Shown here: one piece after another, positions 33,082 through 44,150 of the stretch
Layout of the letters: each line of letters opens with the position of its first letter
Numbering within the stretch: position 1 is the first letter of the stretch
NCBI GenBank assembly: GCA_015680685.1
Contig: MNCI01017882.1
Location: 182,471-246,470, forward strand
From: Gnetum montanum
Lineage: Eukaryota; Streptophyta; Gnetopsida; Gnetales; Gnetaceae
Direction: 5' to 3'
Length of the DNA stretch: 64,000 nucleotides
Notes under the pieces: model-generated
Told to the model about the DNA's origin: nothing
Seen by the model: only the letters and a program-made list of their open reading frames with translations
The model's database searches: none
Made by a program: the position numbers and the translations under genes

Positions 33082-34707
33082 CTACAATCAAACATAACTG
33101 TTCGTTAGACCATTTATAAGTAGTTTACGATGGTCTATATATACTTTCTTAGTTTGACCAAGTTATGTTAATGGCACAGGCACATTGTTAAGTTTCCAGG
33201 AGCATTAAGTTAGGGGTTAGGGCCAAATTTTTCGTAATTAACAAACTAATTAATTAATTACACAAAGGCATCACCCCCCACAACTGAGAGAATACCTCCG
33301 GGTGCATAAAAGGGCAAGGACAGGTTGATGCGGACACGTAATGGAATGTAGGTGCATTGGGAAGGGTTAGGCAGAAAAATGGCAAAAAATCCCCTTAATT
33401 TGGACTCCAAATGATGAAAAATGAAAGCGCACTATGTGTATATATAGGGGTTGGGTGCTGCATCAATAGGGCTATGTATACGCGACCGCATATACGCAGG
33501 CACTGCGTATATGGGGTCTCGTATACGTAGCACTATTCACCCGTGGACCAGCATTGACCAATCCAAAAAACACCTAAAATGATAAATTTGAAAATCCAAA
33601 TTAAGGCGGTTGAAGCACGTGAAAGGCCCGGTCATGACTAATGACATGAGGAAGGTAATGAAGCACGAAAAAGAGACAAAATTGGAGAACGGGATTGAAA
33701 AAGAACTCTGCGAGGATGGAATCAAATGATGGGACATTGAAACCAGTCAACCAAGAAATCCAAAGGATGGGAGGCTTAACAAGCAGAACCAGGAGTATGC
33801 AGGTGGGTCCTCCCCATAGCAGGCAACAACCTTTGTAGCCCCTGCATACCCTCAACACCAAGGTCCGTGGGCCTGGGTGCCAAGAATTAGTGTTGACTAG
33901 TTAAGACTCGAAACCAAGAGAACCTGCCAAGGCATGAGAGACCTACAGAAAACATGACGAACACACAAAACATAAAAAGGGCAGTGAGGTGAGTATGGAG
34001 AGAAGTGGGAATAGAAGGAAAGGAGAGAATGGAAATTTCGAGTGTTGGCCACATGAAAACGCGTGTGCGATCGTGGTTAAGTGACCTGGTAGAATCTTTC
34101 TTGAGGTCAGACCTAAAACCATCTGCAGTTAGTGACATCGCAGCAATAAACGAAGTCGTGGCCATCCCCCAAGGAAGCAAGAATGACCCCATAGATAACC
34201 ACCACTCCAGGAAACGTGAGAAGAAGGAAGTGAAATGGGACAAAGTTAGAAAGGACCAAGGAAGTCCCATAACTAATGCGTGTGGCTTGTGAGAGGTGGT
34301 CTAAGGGGTATGCTTTGAATTCCCCTGCGATTTGTTTTGCTTTTCTTTTGTTCGGGGGAACCACACCATGCGAAGATCCATGCGTGTTTGCATGTATCCG
34401 ACCAAGGGTTGTGCTTTGAATCCTTATTTTATTTGTTTATTTTGTTGTTGTTTTTGTGTTTTTTTTCTTTTTTTTTTGAATTTTTGAATTTTTTTAGTGA
34501 GGACCACACCATGCAAGGTCGAACTTCCCAGAAGCTTCCGTGGAAAGAGACTTGGAGTGGTAGGAAATCCGTAAGGGCACACCGGCAACCTAGGGAATAG
34601 AATAGAACAAAAAATAAAGCATTCCCCTTGAAGTCACACCCAATTCAAATCATTGGGTCATCTCTCAGTCTGGGAACTACACAAGTCACACATGAATTAA
34701 AACATTT
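33082..34707 (-). other. Non-coding spacer of element B between pol and the 3' ORF
   Basis: No gene is seen. It contains blocks shared with A, C and D: tcctccccatagcaggc near 33809, ctttgaattcccc near 34310 and ggaccacaccatgcaagg near 34500. The last two are part of a local duplication in B (34300-34380 versus 34408-34520). An AG|ATG junction at 33083/33081 is a possible 3' splice site. Confidence 0.55.
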
Positions 34708-35329
34708 TTAAATGAAGGGGTTGCATGTTCGCAACAGAAGGAAAACCATGGAACGGTGAATGGGCAAATGATGTGGACTCACTGCTGAGTTTATGAAGTG
34801 AAAACAACGTAAAATCCAAGGACAACCGTGCAATGACGGAAGCCTAATAACGACGAAGACTATTATAGTATCCATCGTAACGAAAACCGACCGTGCCGAA
34901 TGTCTAAAGACAATATGACGATGTTTGCCATTACACGAAAAAAATAGACAAGTACAAAAAATGAAAAATAAGTAAAAAAAATGAAAAGAGGTGCAAAGAA
35001 TGTGTAAACGTATGAACGATGGTGAAAGACAAAAAAGTGTAAAACAAAAAAGTGTAAAACAAAAATTGTAAAACAAAGAAGTGTAAAACAAAAAATTATA
35101 AAACAAAAAATTGTAAAACAAAAAATGATAAAACAAAGAAGTGTAAAAAAATAAAATTGTGAAAGAAAAAATTGTAAAACAAAAAATGATAAAACGGTGA
35201 GGGGAGTAGGGAAATGGATTAGCAGGGATGATGGTCTTCCCCACGATTGGGTGGAAAGGAGGAGACATAGAAAATGGAATGAGGGGACCGACTGATGACG
35301 AGGTGGTGGCACTGGTTGTGTGGAGTTCA
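34708..35329 (-). other. Open, Phe/Leu/Tyr-rich extension after integrase of element B
   Basis: The pol frame stays open for about 200 codons past the conserved integrase end, to 34708. The middle is very hydrophobic, with repeats such as FYNFLFYNFLFYTSLFYNF, because it is encoded by a T-rich tandem repeat. Elements C and D have a similar T-rich hydrophobic stretch at the same place, although broken by stops in C. Either this is a real membrane-anchored tail of the polyprotein or a by-product of base composition; I favour the latter but not strongly. Confidence 0.45.
35028..35195 (-). repeat. T-rich minisatellite downstream of pol in element B
   Basis: On the plus strand a unit of about 14-16 bases, like gtgtaaaacaaaaaa, is repeated about ten times with small changes. 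Equivalent tracts lie at 46720-46835 in C and 60240-60425 in D. Confidence 0.75.
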
Positions 35330-36480
35330 CGGAAAGGTTTTAATTGTTGGTGGTTGACTAACTGTGTTCTGGTGGGGTCCCCACATTTGTGGATGAGTAA
35401 GGCCCTGGATGGGAAGGTTTTGGAGATAATATAAGTCCCTCCCATAGTGTCTAAAACTTTGTCGGTTGGGATACATGTGAGGGGTTCCAATACAATACCT
35501 TGTCTCCACATCTAAATGTGACCTTCCGAATCCTAAGATCATGTCATTTCTTGTTATAGGCCTTGTGGGTTTCATTTGAAAATAGGGCCACTAATCGGTT
35601 CTCATCTAGCACACTTAAATTGATTAATCGTTCACGTTGTGGTAGCGGTAGGTTAAGGTCGAGGTCACTGGCGGTGGATAGTGTTCAAAGTTTTTCTTGG
35701 ATTGGAAGTGTTGGAAACTTTCTGTACACTAACTCATAGGGAGAGTACCCTACAGGAAGTTTCCAAGTGGAGCGATAGGCCCATAGGGCATCATTGAGCT
35801 TGGTACTCGAATCCCTCCTGTATTTGCTAATGGTTCAGGTAAGGATCTTGGTGATCTCCCTATTGGTGACTTCAGCTTGCCCATTGGCTTGGGGGTGATA
35901 GGGTGTTGTAAATTTATGTGTTACCCCTAAGCATTGCATGAGTTTCTGAAAAGTGACACCTGTGAAGTGAGTCCCATTGTCAGAAATGAGTGCGTGTGAC
36001 ACTCCAAAGCTAGTAACAATTTGTTGTTGGACAAATCCTGTGACAGTATTGGAAGAATAGGCAATGACGGCTGCCACTTCTGCCCACTTTGTACAGTAGT
36101 CCACAGCCACGATGATGTATGCCTTTCAATTTGACAAGGGGGTGATGGGCCCCATGAAGTCAATACCCCAGATGTCGAAGGGCTCTAGTGGCTAGATCCA
36201 CTGTTGAGGTCCCTCTAACTGTGCTGACATCCCACCATCTCTTTGGCATTGTTCGTAGGAGCAGGCGAACCATTGTACATCCCTGAAAAGTATAGGCTAG
36301 TAATACCCTGCAAGTAGGATTTTAATGGCTGTGCGACATCTAGCATAGTGGCCCCCACAAGGGCCCTCATGAGCATCTTGAAGGATGCACAGTGTATCGT
36401 CATCAGGGACACACCATCGAACTAAGCCATCTACGCACACCTTGTATAGGTGGCCATTGATTTCCATGAAACACTTGGCC
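35330..36480 (-). pseudogene. Integrase of element B
   Basis: The N-terminal zinc-binding region starts with HEGPCGGHYA near 36375. The catalytic core at 35835-36165 shows all three acidic residues: D in VAVDYCTKW, D in ALISDNGTHF and E in HPQANGQAEVTNRE. This D,D-35-E enzyme would join element cDNA to host DNA. The C-terminal part includes VLDTMGGTYIISKTFPSRAL and VNHQQLKPFREL, matching FQTLWEGPYIIYATFPSGAM in element C. No chromodomain is visible, consistent with a non-chromovirus. Several stops and frameshifts, for example near 36127, make it inactive. Confidence 0.88.
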
Positions 36481-37920
36481 TTATGGAGAAACTACTGTTT
36501 CTGCCGATGGTTCCACTCCTTTGGTAGCTCTTGAGTTGTAAGGTAGGTGAGGATGTGGTTGAACCAAGGGGATTCCTTGGGTACTTGAGGATCAACGGTG
36601 CCTGTGAAGAGGAGTTCATCTGGACACTGGTCGAATAAGGGCTCCTCCTCTTCTGTGTCATCCCATCGTAACTGAGACAAGTGGTTAGCAACCACATTCT
36701 TGGTCCCCTTTTGATCTACCATGGTAAGATCAAACTCCTGAAGAATCACCAGCCATCGGATTATGCGGGGGCTCACTGTTGGTTTTTTCATCAGGAATTG
36801 AATAGCACTGTGTTCTGTGTGCACAAACACCTCGTATTCGAGCACATAGTGCCAGAATTTGTCCAAGGAAAACACCATCGCCATCAACTCCTTCTCAATG
36901 GTGGTATAGTTCAGTTGAGCACCCACAATGCTATGTCTTGCACAGTGGATATAATATGGATGTTTCTGATCATCACACTGTGTAAGCACAGCTCCTAAGG
37001 CGTAGTTGGAGGCATCCATCATAATGTGAAAAGGTCTGGACCAATCAGGTGCCCATAGAATAGGAGCTTCTATGAGTTTTTGTTTTAGTGCTTGGAATGC
37101 AAACTTGCATTCCTTGGTCCAAACAAATGGAGCGCCCTTCTTTGTAAGTTCTACCAATGGCCAGGCGATCTTCGAGAAGTGCTCAATGAAGTGCCAGTAG
37201 TAACCAGTGTGTCCAAGGAATGATCGAACATCTTTGATGGTACTTGGTTGGCAGGTTATTCCTTGGATGACCCTGATCTTTTTAGGGTCTACGCTGATCC
37301 CTGTTGATGAAACGCGATGCCCTAGCACAATGCCCTCTTGGACCATCAAATGGCTCTTTTGCGAATTGAGCCACATATTGGTGTCCACAAACCTCTTTAG
37401 AACTTGCTCTAGATGGTCCAAGGCTTGCCCGAACGTGGCCCCATAGGTGGAGAAGTCATCCATGAAGACTTCTACATCATTTTCGATTTGTTGCTGGAAG
37501 ATGCTTAGGACAAGACGTTGGAACGTCGCAGGCGCATTGCACAGGCCAAATGGAATCTTGTTATATGCAAAAGTCCCCCATGGACTTGTGAACGTTGTTT
37601 TGGCCTAGTCCTCTGGTGTGATTTGGATTTGGTTATACCCACTATAACCATCCAAAAAGATGTAGTATCGGTATCCTACGATGCTGTCCAACACCTAGTC
37701 CACAAATGGGAGTGGGAAGTGGTCCTTGAAGGTCACCATATTGAGCAACTGAAAATCAATACAGACCCTCCACTTGCCATCTTTCTTAGGCACAATAACA
37801 AGTGGGCTAACCCATTCTCTATCGGTGATAGAATAGATGAATCCCGCCTTGAGCAATTGTTTGATTTCATCTTTTGTGATTTGCTTCAATTTGGGATTCA
37901 ACCATCTTTGTGGCTGTCTT
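36481..37920 (-). pseudogene. Reverse transcriptase and RNase H of element B
   Basis: RT begins near 37901 with KLKQITKDEIKQLLKAGFIY and then WVSPLVIVPKKDGKWRVCID, KDHFPLPFVD, GYSGYNQIQI, PFGLCNAPATFQRLVLSIF and the catalytic box VEVFMDDFS (about 37460). From 37463 the frame stays open for 323 codons through the connection (LGHRVSSTGISVDPKKIRVI) and RNase H (FHIMMDASNYALGAVLTQCD, YTTIEKELMAMVFSLDKF, VHTEHSAIQFLMKK). The first RNase H acidic residue (D of MMDAS) and the Glu of IEKEL are kept. Stops near 37692 and 37606 block the RT. This is the best-preserved pol in the window. Confidence 0.93.
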
Positions 37921-38459
37921 CATGGCTTCATGGAAGGGTCAAGGTAGATCTGATGCTGGCAGACCTTGGGATCAAATCTGGTCAACTCAGGATATGACCA
38001 TGCGAATGTAGCAACCCATTTGTTTACCATCTCTAGCAATTTCTTTTCCTGTTTAGGAACAAGGGCAACATTGATAATTACCAGCTTGCCATTTTGCAAG
38101 AATGCATATTCCAAGTGAGTTGGTAAAGAATTTAGCTCCAGGGGCTCTTGTTTGAAGCTCTCAGGGATTTGTAGCATTCCCCAGTCATCTTGGCCATCAA
38201 TAGTGGATATCTATTGATGAACCACTTGCATCTTATCCATGCTGTCAACATAGGCTTGCACTAGCCCCTCAGATGATTCCATGCACAATGTGCTACTAGT
38301 AGGATCAACTGTCAGCCACTAGGTGCCCTCTTGGTTAGTGGCTGCTGCGTACAACCACTGTTGAATAGGTGATTCCTCAGTACATCGACTGCATGCTTGG
38401 ATGGATATCTGCTTAGCGGACCATAACTGCTACACACAGTTGCACCCTGAGTCACTGTA
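37921..38459 (-). pseudogene. Protease-RT linker of element B
   Basis: The minus strand has QEPLELNSLPTHLEYAFLQN and KLVIINVALVPKQEKKLLEM, then the S/T-Y-P-E-L-T-R-FDPKVCQHQIYLDP segment leading into RT. The same L-E-[YF]-A-F-L-x-N and I-I-N-A-x-L pattern occurs in D at 63270-63515 and in C at about 49640-49830. Athila and Tat elements share this L-K-Y-A-F-L type segment just before RT. Confidence 0.75.
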
Positions 38460-38925
38460 TGCAATGCATGGAACTCTTTTCTTCTCAATCTTCTTGAAAG
38501 GATTTTCATTTGAAATTTCTAGGGACAGATATTAGAGTCCTAGTCGTGCGTCCACTGTGCTTAGCCAGGCTCTTCCCATGATGATTGGGAAGTTTCCCTT
38601 ACAGTTCTCTGCATGGATGACTAGGACATTAGCAGGATAGGACCACCCACAAACGGTGGTCACAATGTCCTCCACCAAACTCAAGGAAACAGTGATGGAC
38701 TGGTCTGCTAACTCAAGCTAGATGTTGCTCTTCTTTAGTAGGGGAAAGTTCTAGTTCTTGTACATATCGTGAGAGATCAAATTAACCCCTGACTCTAAAT
38801 CCAGAAGAGCTTTGCATGGCTCATTTCCTGTCACCTGAAGATAGATTAGGGGGTTTCTCGGATTTGTTAATTTTTAGGGAAGAGAACCTGCTTTGATCCA
38901 GTCAGTCATGGCATGTGTGAGCATG
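38460..38925 (-). pseudogene. Aspartic protease of element B
   Basis: The minus strand has NPLIYLQVTGNEPCKALLDL followed by ESGVNLIS, at the place where related proteases have A-L-[IC]-D-L-G-A-S-V-[NS]-x-[LM]. The catalytic Asp is kept but the G-A after it has changed. Downstream are LADQSITVSLSLVEDIVTTV and FPIIMGRAWLSTVDARLGL, the flap-end motif. It would process Gag-Pol. Several Trp/Gln-type stops are present. Confidence 0.8.
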
Positions 38926-41409
38926 ACCGTCTGGATGTTTGAGTGCGTTGGAATGGAGGATTGCTCAGGTGGTATGATGTTGGAGGTGTTGGTAGGTTCG
39001 GAGGCACTGGCCATAGGTGTAGATGAGGGTGTGTTGAGATTATTGGGCTGGAAAAAAGGACATTTGTGTGGCTTGGATTCTGGTCCACTTGGCCGAGGTG
39101 TCGATTGTAAGTTAATAGCCCTTGTAGCGTTTCGTTGTTGTGGCTGTGGAAGTATTTCTCCCTGCATTGATGGAGCAGGTGGCAACTAAGTGGGATGGTG
39201 TGGAGGAGTGGCAGAAGAAGGTGATGGAGGGTAGAAGAGATGTGGGTTTTCCCCCTGGGTGATGGAGATGGATGTCAAAAATATTCAAGGGGTGGTAGTA
39301 GCTGGGAAAGGCCGCATGACTGGAAGAGTCTCTTGGAGAGACCGGTTACTGAACATAGTACCCATAAAGATCTGACTGCTTGTAAGGGTACTGCTACCTT
39401 GGAGGTGGCATCCCCCACGCTTGTGGTTGTTGCCACTATTGGAAGTATTCATATGCTTGCAGGGGCATTCCACTTGGATAATATCCTTACTGCTGCTGGA
39501 ATCACCTAGGGTTGCCTTGTGGATAAGGCAACCTTCGGGGTGTCTTCCGCTATGCCAAATGAGGGTTCAAGGCATACACCCTAGACTCTTGAAGGTGTGA
39601 CACCATAGGAAAACATCCCTTAGGATGTTCATATTGGTATATGCCACATTCATTGTCCTCCTCAGTGTCAAAGTTTGCAACCTACTCTGCTACAACAACT
39701 TTTCCCTTACCCTTATGTTGGACATGTTCAGCTCCCTTCTTCTTGCACCGATCATGGTCGCTACCTTGTTCTTTGGATTCTTTTTCAATTTTTAGTACAC
39801 TTTGAAATTTCTCATCCAAAGAATCCCACAATTTGTCCACCTTTGCTGATATTTCGGATGCAAAATTTTGTAATGGAAAAGTCTTCCGATTCACCGCTGC
39901 TTTTAGTGGTGACTCGTCCTCCTCATCACAAAATCGGACCTCCCTCTTTCTAAGGGAAGGGTCCTGGTTGAATTCTTCTACACTCTTCTTTTTCCTAAGT
40001 TCTCCTTCTTCCTTGGCCACTTGCTCAATGAGGTGCTACAACTGATGGACCCTTAGCTCCAACAATCATCCCTTGGCGTACACACCCAGGGTCTTTTGTG
40101 TTTCAAAATAGATCCCATCAATGATGTGGCGAAGCTGTGCCCACTAAGAGTAACCATGACCAGGGCACTGATGTAACAATGAGTAATACCTGCTCATGGT
40201 GGCATCCAAGGGTTCATGATTTCCTTGTTTCCATCCTTAGATCTGCTGTCTCAGATTCACCACTCTAGAGTACATTTAATATTTGTCATTGAATATTTCA
40301 AGCATCGTACTCCATCTTCTGATTGATTCCAGCTCCAAGGACTAGAACCAACTTTTAGCTTCTTTGATGAGTGTGCAAGGGAATAGCTTCAACTATTGCC
40401 AATCATTATCAATGTTTTGCAGGGTGCAGGCATCATGGAATGCCTGCAGGTGGGTCTGTGGATCACAATTGTATCCCCCTTTAAATTTGGGGATGTTGTT
40501 CATATCAACACACTTGATTTGACTATCCTTTATGTGCCTACTTGGAATGTGAACTACCTCTGCGATCTGGAGCATGCTCCGAGTAGCTAACAACGGCTCT
40601 TCTAAATCATAGTCCTGTTGGGGACCATGACGTCTGTGAAGATTCTGGCTACCCCTCCTTTCATGCTGGTGAGCATAATGTGATTGGTCACGTTCTTCCT
40701 CATGTTGCTCCTTTCGAACCTGTTTACCACAGTCCTTTCTCTCCAACCTTCCCCTGTTACGCTCAGAGCCTAAGTTGGAGGAAGGCACAGGAGAGGGGAA
40801 GGACGGAGAAGAAGGAGAGGCATCGCCATCACTCCGTCGGCGATCTCCCCATCTACCTTGATGACAACCTCAGTCATCTAGCCCAGCCTTACTGCATGAT
40901 CCTCCATCCCCTTGAGGATCGTGGTCACTTAGAGGTTTGTTCTAAATGATTGACTGGATGAACTACTGTCCCAGGGCAAGTTCGATCGAATGGGTATCAT
41001 GAAAGATGGGATCCCCATCGTCTTGTAGCCCTTGGAAGAATAAGGGGTTGGTGAATTGCTTCCCCTTCTGCTGTTCATATCTCTCTGCCTACTGTTGATC
41101 TCTTATTCATTGAGCCTCCATGGGACGATAGTCCTGGTAGTCATGGTCCTCCATGACATACTCTGCCACTAGCTCTTGGATGCCCAATCTGCCCAGATTG
41201 TGATATAGCATCGTAGGAGCCGCTCGGTTGGGCGATAGCACGATGCTACCTTCCATGTCCCACCATTGGAGATACTCATCCTGATGTAGGATGGATGTGA
41301 AATCAGGGATATATTCATTGGGATGTTTGTACATCACTTGACATTCTTGTGGCACCAGCGGTCTGAATACTTCTCTCCTGTGAGAAGACATATTGGATGT
41401 TGTGTCCAT
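38926..41409 (-). pseudogene. gag of element B
   Basis: The start at 41409 gives MDTTSNMSSHRREVF and then VMYKHPNEYIPDFTSILHQD. An Arg/Glu/His-rich stretch at 40640-40788 precedes the gag core: IPKFKGGYNCDPQTHLQAFH (about 40490), then KLFPCTLIKEAKSWF and STMLEIFNDKY. A charged region (39682-40020) leads to CGIYQYEHPKGC near 39640, a zinc-knuckle-like motif with Tyr in place of the second Cys. The C-terminal part (38874-39185) is Pro/Ser/Thr-rich and ends TVMLTHAMTDWIKAGSLP at the protease border. Frame breaks are frequent. Confidence 0.82.
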
Positions 41410-41533
41410 ATAATCAGTGTACCTTACTATTTACTTAAATTCACCTAGCGTGCATAAATATTTCTACCCTGGGTCCGTTCCAACGAATTAAATGATAATT
41501 TCACTAAGGTCATATGATGCATGTAAGACTAAC

Positions 41534-41553
41534 AATCCTTAGCAACGACACTA
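41534..41553 (-). promoter_or_regulatory. Primer-binding site of element B (tRNA-Asp type)
   Basis: The minus strand reads TAGTGTCGTTGCTAAGGATT one base inside the 5' LTR. Against the complement of plant tRNA-Asp (TGGCGCCGTTGCCGGGGATC), 13 of 20 bases match and all seven differences are C-to-T or G-to-A. Athila-type elements use this tRNA. Confidence 0.75.
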
Positions 41554-41554
41554 A

Positions 41555-42432
41555 TGATGAGTGGCTAGGTACCCCTATGCCCAACCATACGAATCACAAG
41601 TGTTCACATGCAACTCAGTCGAAATCCGTAGACCATAAGCACTTAACATGCACCATACTTCTAACTAGTGAGACCTTGGGTTAGAATGGTTGTTGTCATC
41701 CTAATCTCACTTTTGAAGTTCTGTTTATGATGGTTAAGTGAGACTAAGGCTAATGATTTTTATATCTTTTTAATTATCTTTTCGGTGACTAATTATCTTG
41801 GAAAATAATGATAGAATATTAATTAATCTAAAATTATCTTAATCTAAATCTTAACTACTTCTAGCATAAGTATCCGATCACATCTTCTAAACACGTTTTG
41901 AGCATCTCCTAACATTTCTAGGCTACCAGATGTTAAGCGTCACTGGGCTTACCAAGTGTTTGGGTTACGTTCGAGATGGTTCTACTTATGGCTTTAACGA
42001 ACTACGAATGAACAATAACGATTGAAACTATAATAATGAAAATATAAGTAATTAACATGTAACTAATAAAGCATAAACATATTAGACTATTGAATGCATA
42101 AAATAACTAAGTCCAAATGCTGCAAGGAATGCTTGAATAGTTCATCTTTATTGTCGTCATGCCAATGGGCTTAGCTACATCAACGCTCGAATAAAGAGTC
42201 GACTTTTCTTACACCTGTTGCGGGCACTTGGAAAATATTCTATCTCCTGTGAGAACAAACTGCAAGAGCTTCGCTACAACTACTCAAAAAGATGCCTAAA
42301 TGAGGTGGAAGACCCTCTTATTTATAGGTCGGGAAAGGTGGCTGCGTAAATAGGGCCATGTTGACGGGCCCACGTCGACGCAGCCGCGTATACACTGCCC
42401 AGTCGACGCATTGACTAAATGACACTTCATCA
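41555..42432 (-). repeat. 5' LTR of element B
   Basis: 878 bp, TGATGAGTGGC...ACTTCATCA on the plus strand. TATA box at 42319-42326 on the minus strand. Confidence 0.9.
42319..42326 (-). promoter_or_regulatory. TATA box, 5' LTR of element B
   Basis: TATAAATA on the minus strand in ccTATAAATAagagggt context, as in the other LTRs of the family. It would drive the genomic RNA of the element. Confidence 0.6.
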
Positions 42433-42437
42433 CTAAG
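42433..42437. repeat. Target-site duplication of element B (right)
   Basis: ctaag matches 29084-29088. Confidence 0.85.
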
Positions 42438-44150
42438 TGATCCCCATTTTAAAGCATGAAGTGCCATGACCTATTGATTGACCAATATGTCAATGCGATG
42501 GTGTAGCCATGATGTCAACACTTGGGACTCATTGTTAACCCTCATGACCAAATGTAACCCTCATTACCATTTCATCAACATAATCTAATGCCATCATCAC
42601 AAGCATTCTTTGGAATGATTTGACACTACTAAATCAAGCATGGAGAGGGAACACCGGTGATAGGTTTGCAGTAATGTTTTGTATTCTTTGTCAATGCCTC
42701 TCAGGTTTATCCTCTAGATACCAACAAAGAGGGAGAAATGAAACACCACTAAGAAAACTCATGTTATAACCATTTTGCACTGTAACTATCACCCTATAAA
42801 ATCCAAGGTTGAAATTTCATTGTAAAATGTGAAGATCCTAATCCAAGAGATGCAATTTCACATACTTTAGCTTTTGAGATTGAAAAATGCCTCATAAGTG
42901 GTGAAAGCCACAACCCCCAAGTAAAAAAAGTCATAAAATGCCTCTTGGACTTCCAAAATTGGCATTTTAATGGGTTTCTTCAGGGGTAGAACATTTTCTA
43001 CGTTAGAAACACCTATAGAGGGTGTAACATCACCCATGCTCAGCATTGGGGGTATAACTCTTACCCCCCAGTATTGCACCCCTAGCATTGCACCTTCCTC
43101 CCCAACATTGCTCCAACATGGCCCCAACAACCTTAGTGTGGCTTCTACAACACTAGTGTGGGTGTCATACCCCTACTATTGGTGTTATACCCCTAGGCTT
43201 AGCATTTCTCTTGGAAGACTGGTGTGGGTAAAATTCCCATTTACTATTTTTAGTAAATAAAATGATTTTGATGCCATGGAGGTATCAAAACTTACCATAC
43301 ATAGTAACTCAGTTGGATTTGGACACTTGTAACACCTACACATAACATTAATCTATTAGTAGTTAGGCAAAAATTTGCAACAAAATTCCTAGCCATAAAA
43401 CCTATATAATCCATGCGTGTGCATCATGAAAGGGTTCCACCATTTTTGAATCCCATAGCTTTGAGAATCCCTTGCACACACAGCTTTTGAAAAATTTTAG
43501 CATGGAACCCATAGCCATTGTAATCCATTTTACCCCCTGGGATTATGTGTGGTCTTGTAGCAACACTAAGCAACCTAGGAATTAAGACTACTAGTGTGGC
43601 TCTTATTTGTAGTCCAAAATCCCCACAAATCTCACCCCATTGCAATAGCAATGCTACAGATCTAGTGAGGATTATAGCAAGGTTTTACATTTTTAGGAGT
43701 TGTTGAGTAAATGGATCATGGAGTTAACTATGGCATCCAAAGCTACTTGCTTCAATAGATTCTAAGCACCCATCAAAGTGAACCCCCCTTGCATCCTCGG
43801 GCACCCCCTTTGTAGACATTTTTGGATCCCCTTTATTTTTATAATAAAGTTTAAAGTTACATTTTTTTGTGCAAGTTAGATTTATTATTTTTATTTCGTG
43901 CATTTATTTTCTCATATCTACATTATATTTTCATTTTTGTTATTGCTGTTTTACATTTTCTAAGTCCTTGGGTAATTTGCTAGACCATCTAGGGCATCTT
44001 GGATCCTGTTTCTTGTAGAGGCCCTTGGGATCTAATGTTAAAGTTGTTTTGTACTTGGAATCTTTGGTTTTCCAACAATCAAGTTTTTTTGAGGGCAACA
44101 GATTATTTGCAGGTGCAGTAGATGAGAATGGTCCATTAGGTTTTACCACT
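42438..44150. other. Unassigned DNA between elements B and C
   Basis: No gene is recognisable. At 43010-43200 the phrase agcattgggggtataac and its relatives (gtattgcacccc, ggtgttataccccta) recur on both strands, a low-complexity patch with some inverted symmetry. The region around 43860-43960 is T-rich. Before B inserted, this DNA was contiguous with that left of 29084. Confidence 0.5.

Larger units (their letters stand above)
29089..42432 (-). mobile_element. Athila-like Ty3/gypsy element B, structurally complete, 13.3 kb
   Basis: The element has LTRs of 901 and 878 bp with TGATGA...TCATCA termini, target duplication ctaag, a tRNA-Asp-type primer-binding site, gag, protease, RT, RNase H and integrase in that order on the minus strand, an extra ORF downstream of pol, and a polypurine tract. 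By eye the LTRs are about 92% identical, so the insertion is old. RT motifs (KDHFPLPFVD, GYSGYNQI, PFGLCNAPATFQR) and the tRNA-Asp primer place it near Athila. Its total length and the extra 3' ORF also fit that branch, whose members can carry an env-like ORF there. Confidence 0.92.

Noticed and set aside
37518-37997. Plus-strand ORF of 159 codons
   Set aside because: It is the antisense shadow of the well-conserved RT of element B.
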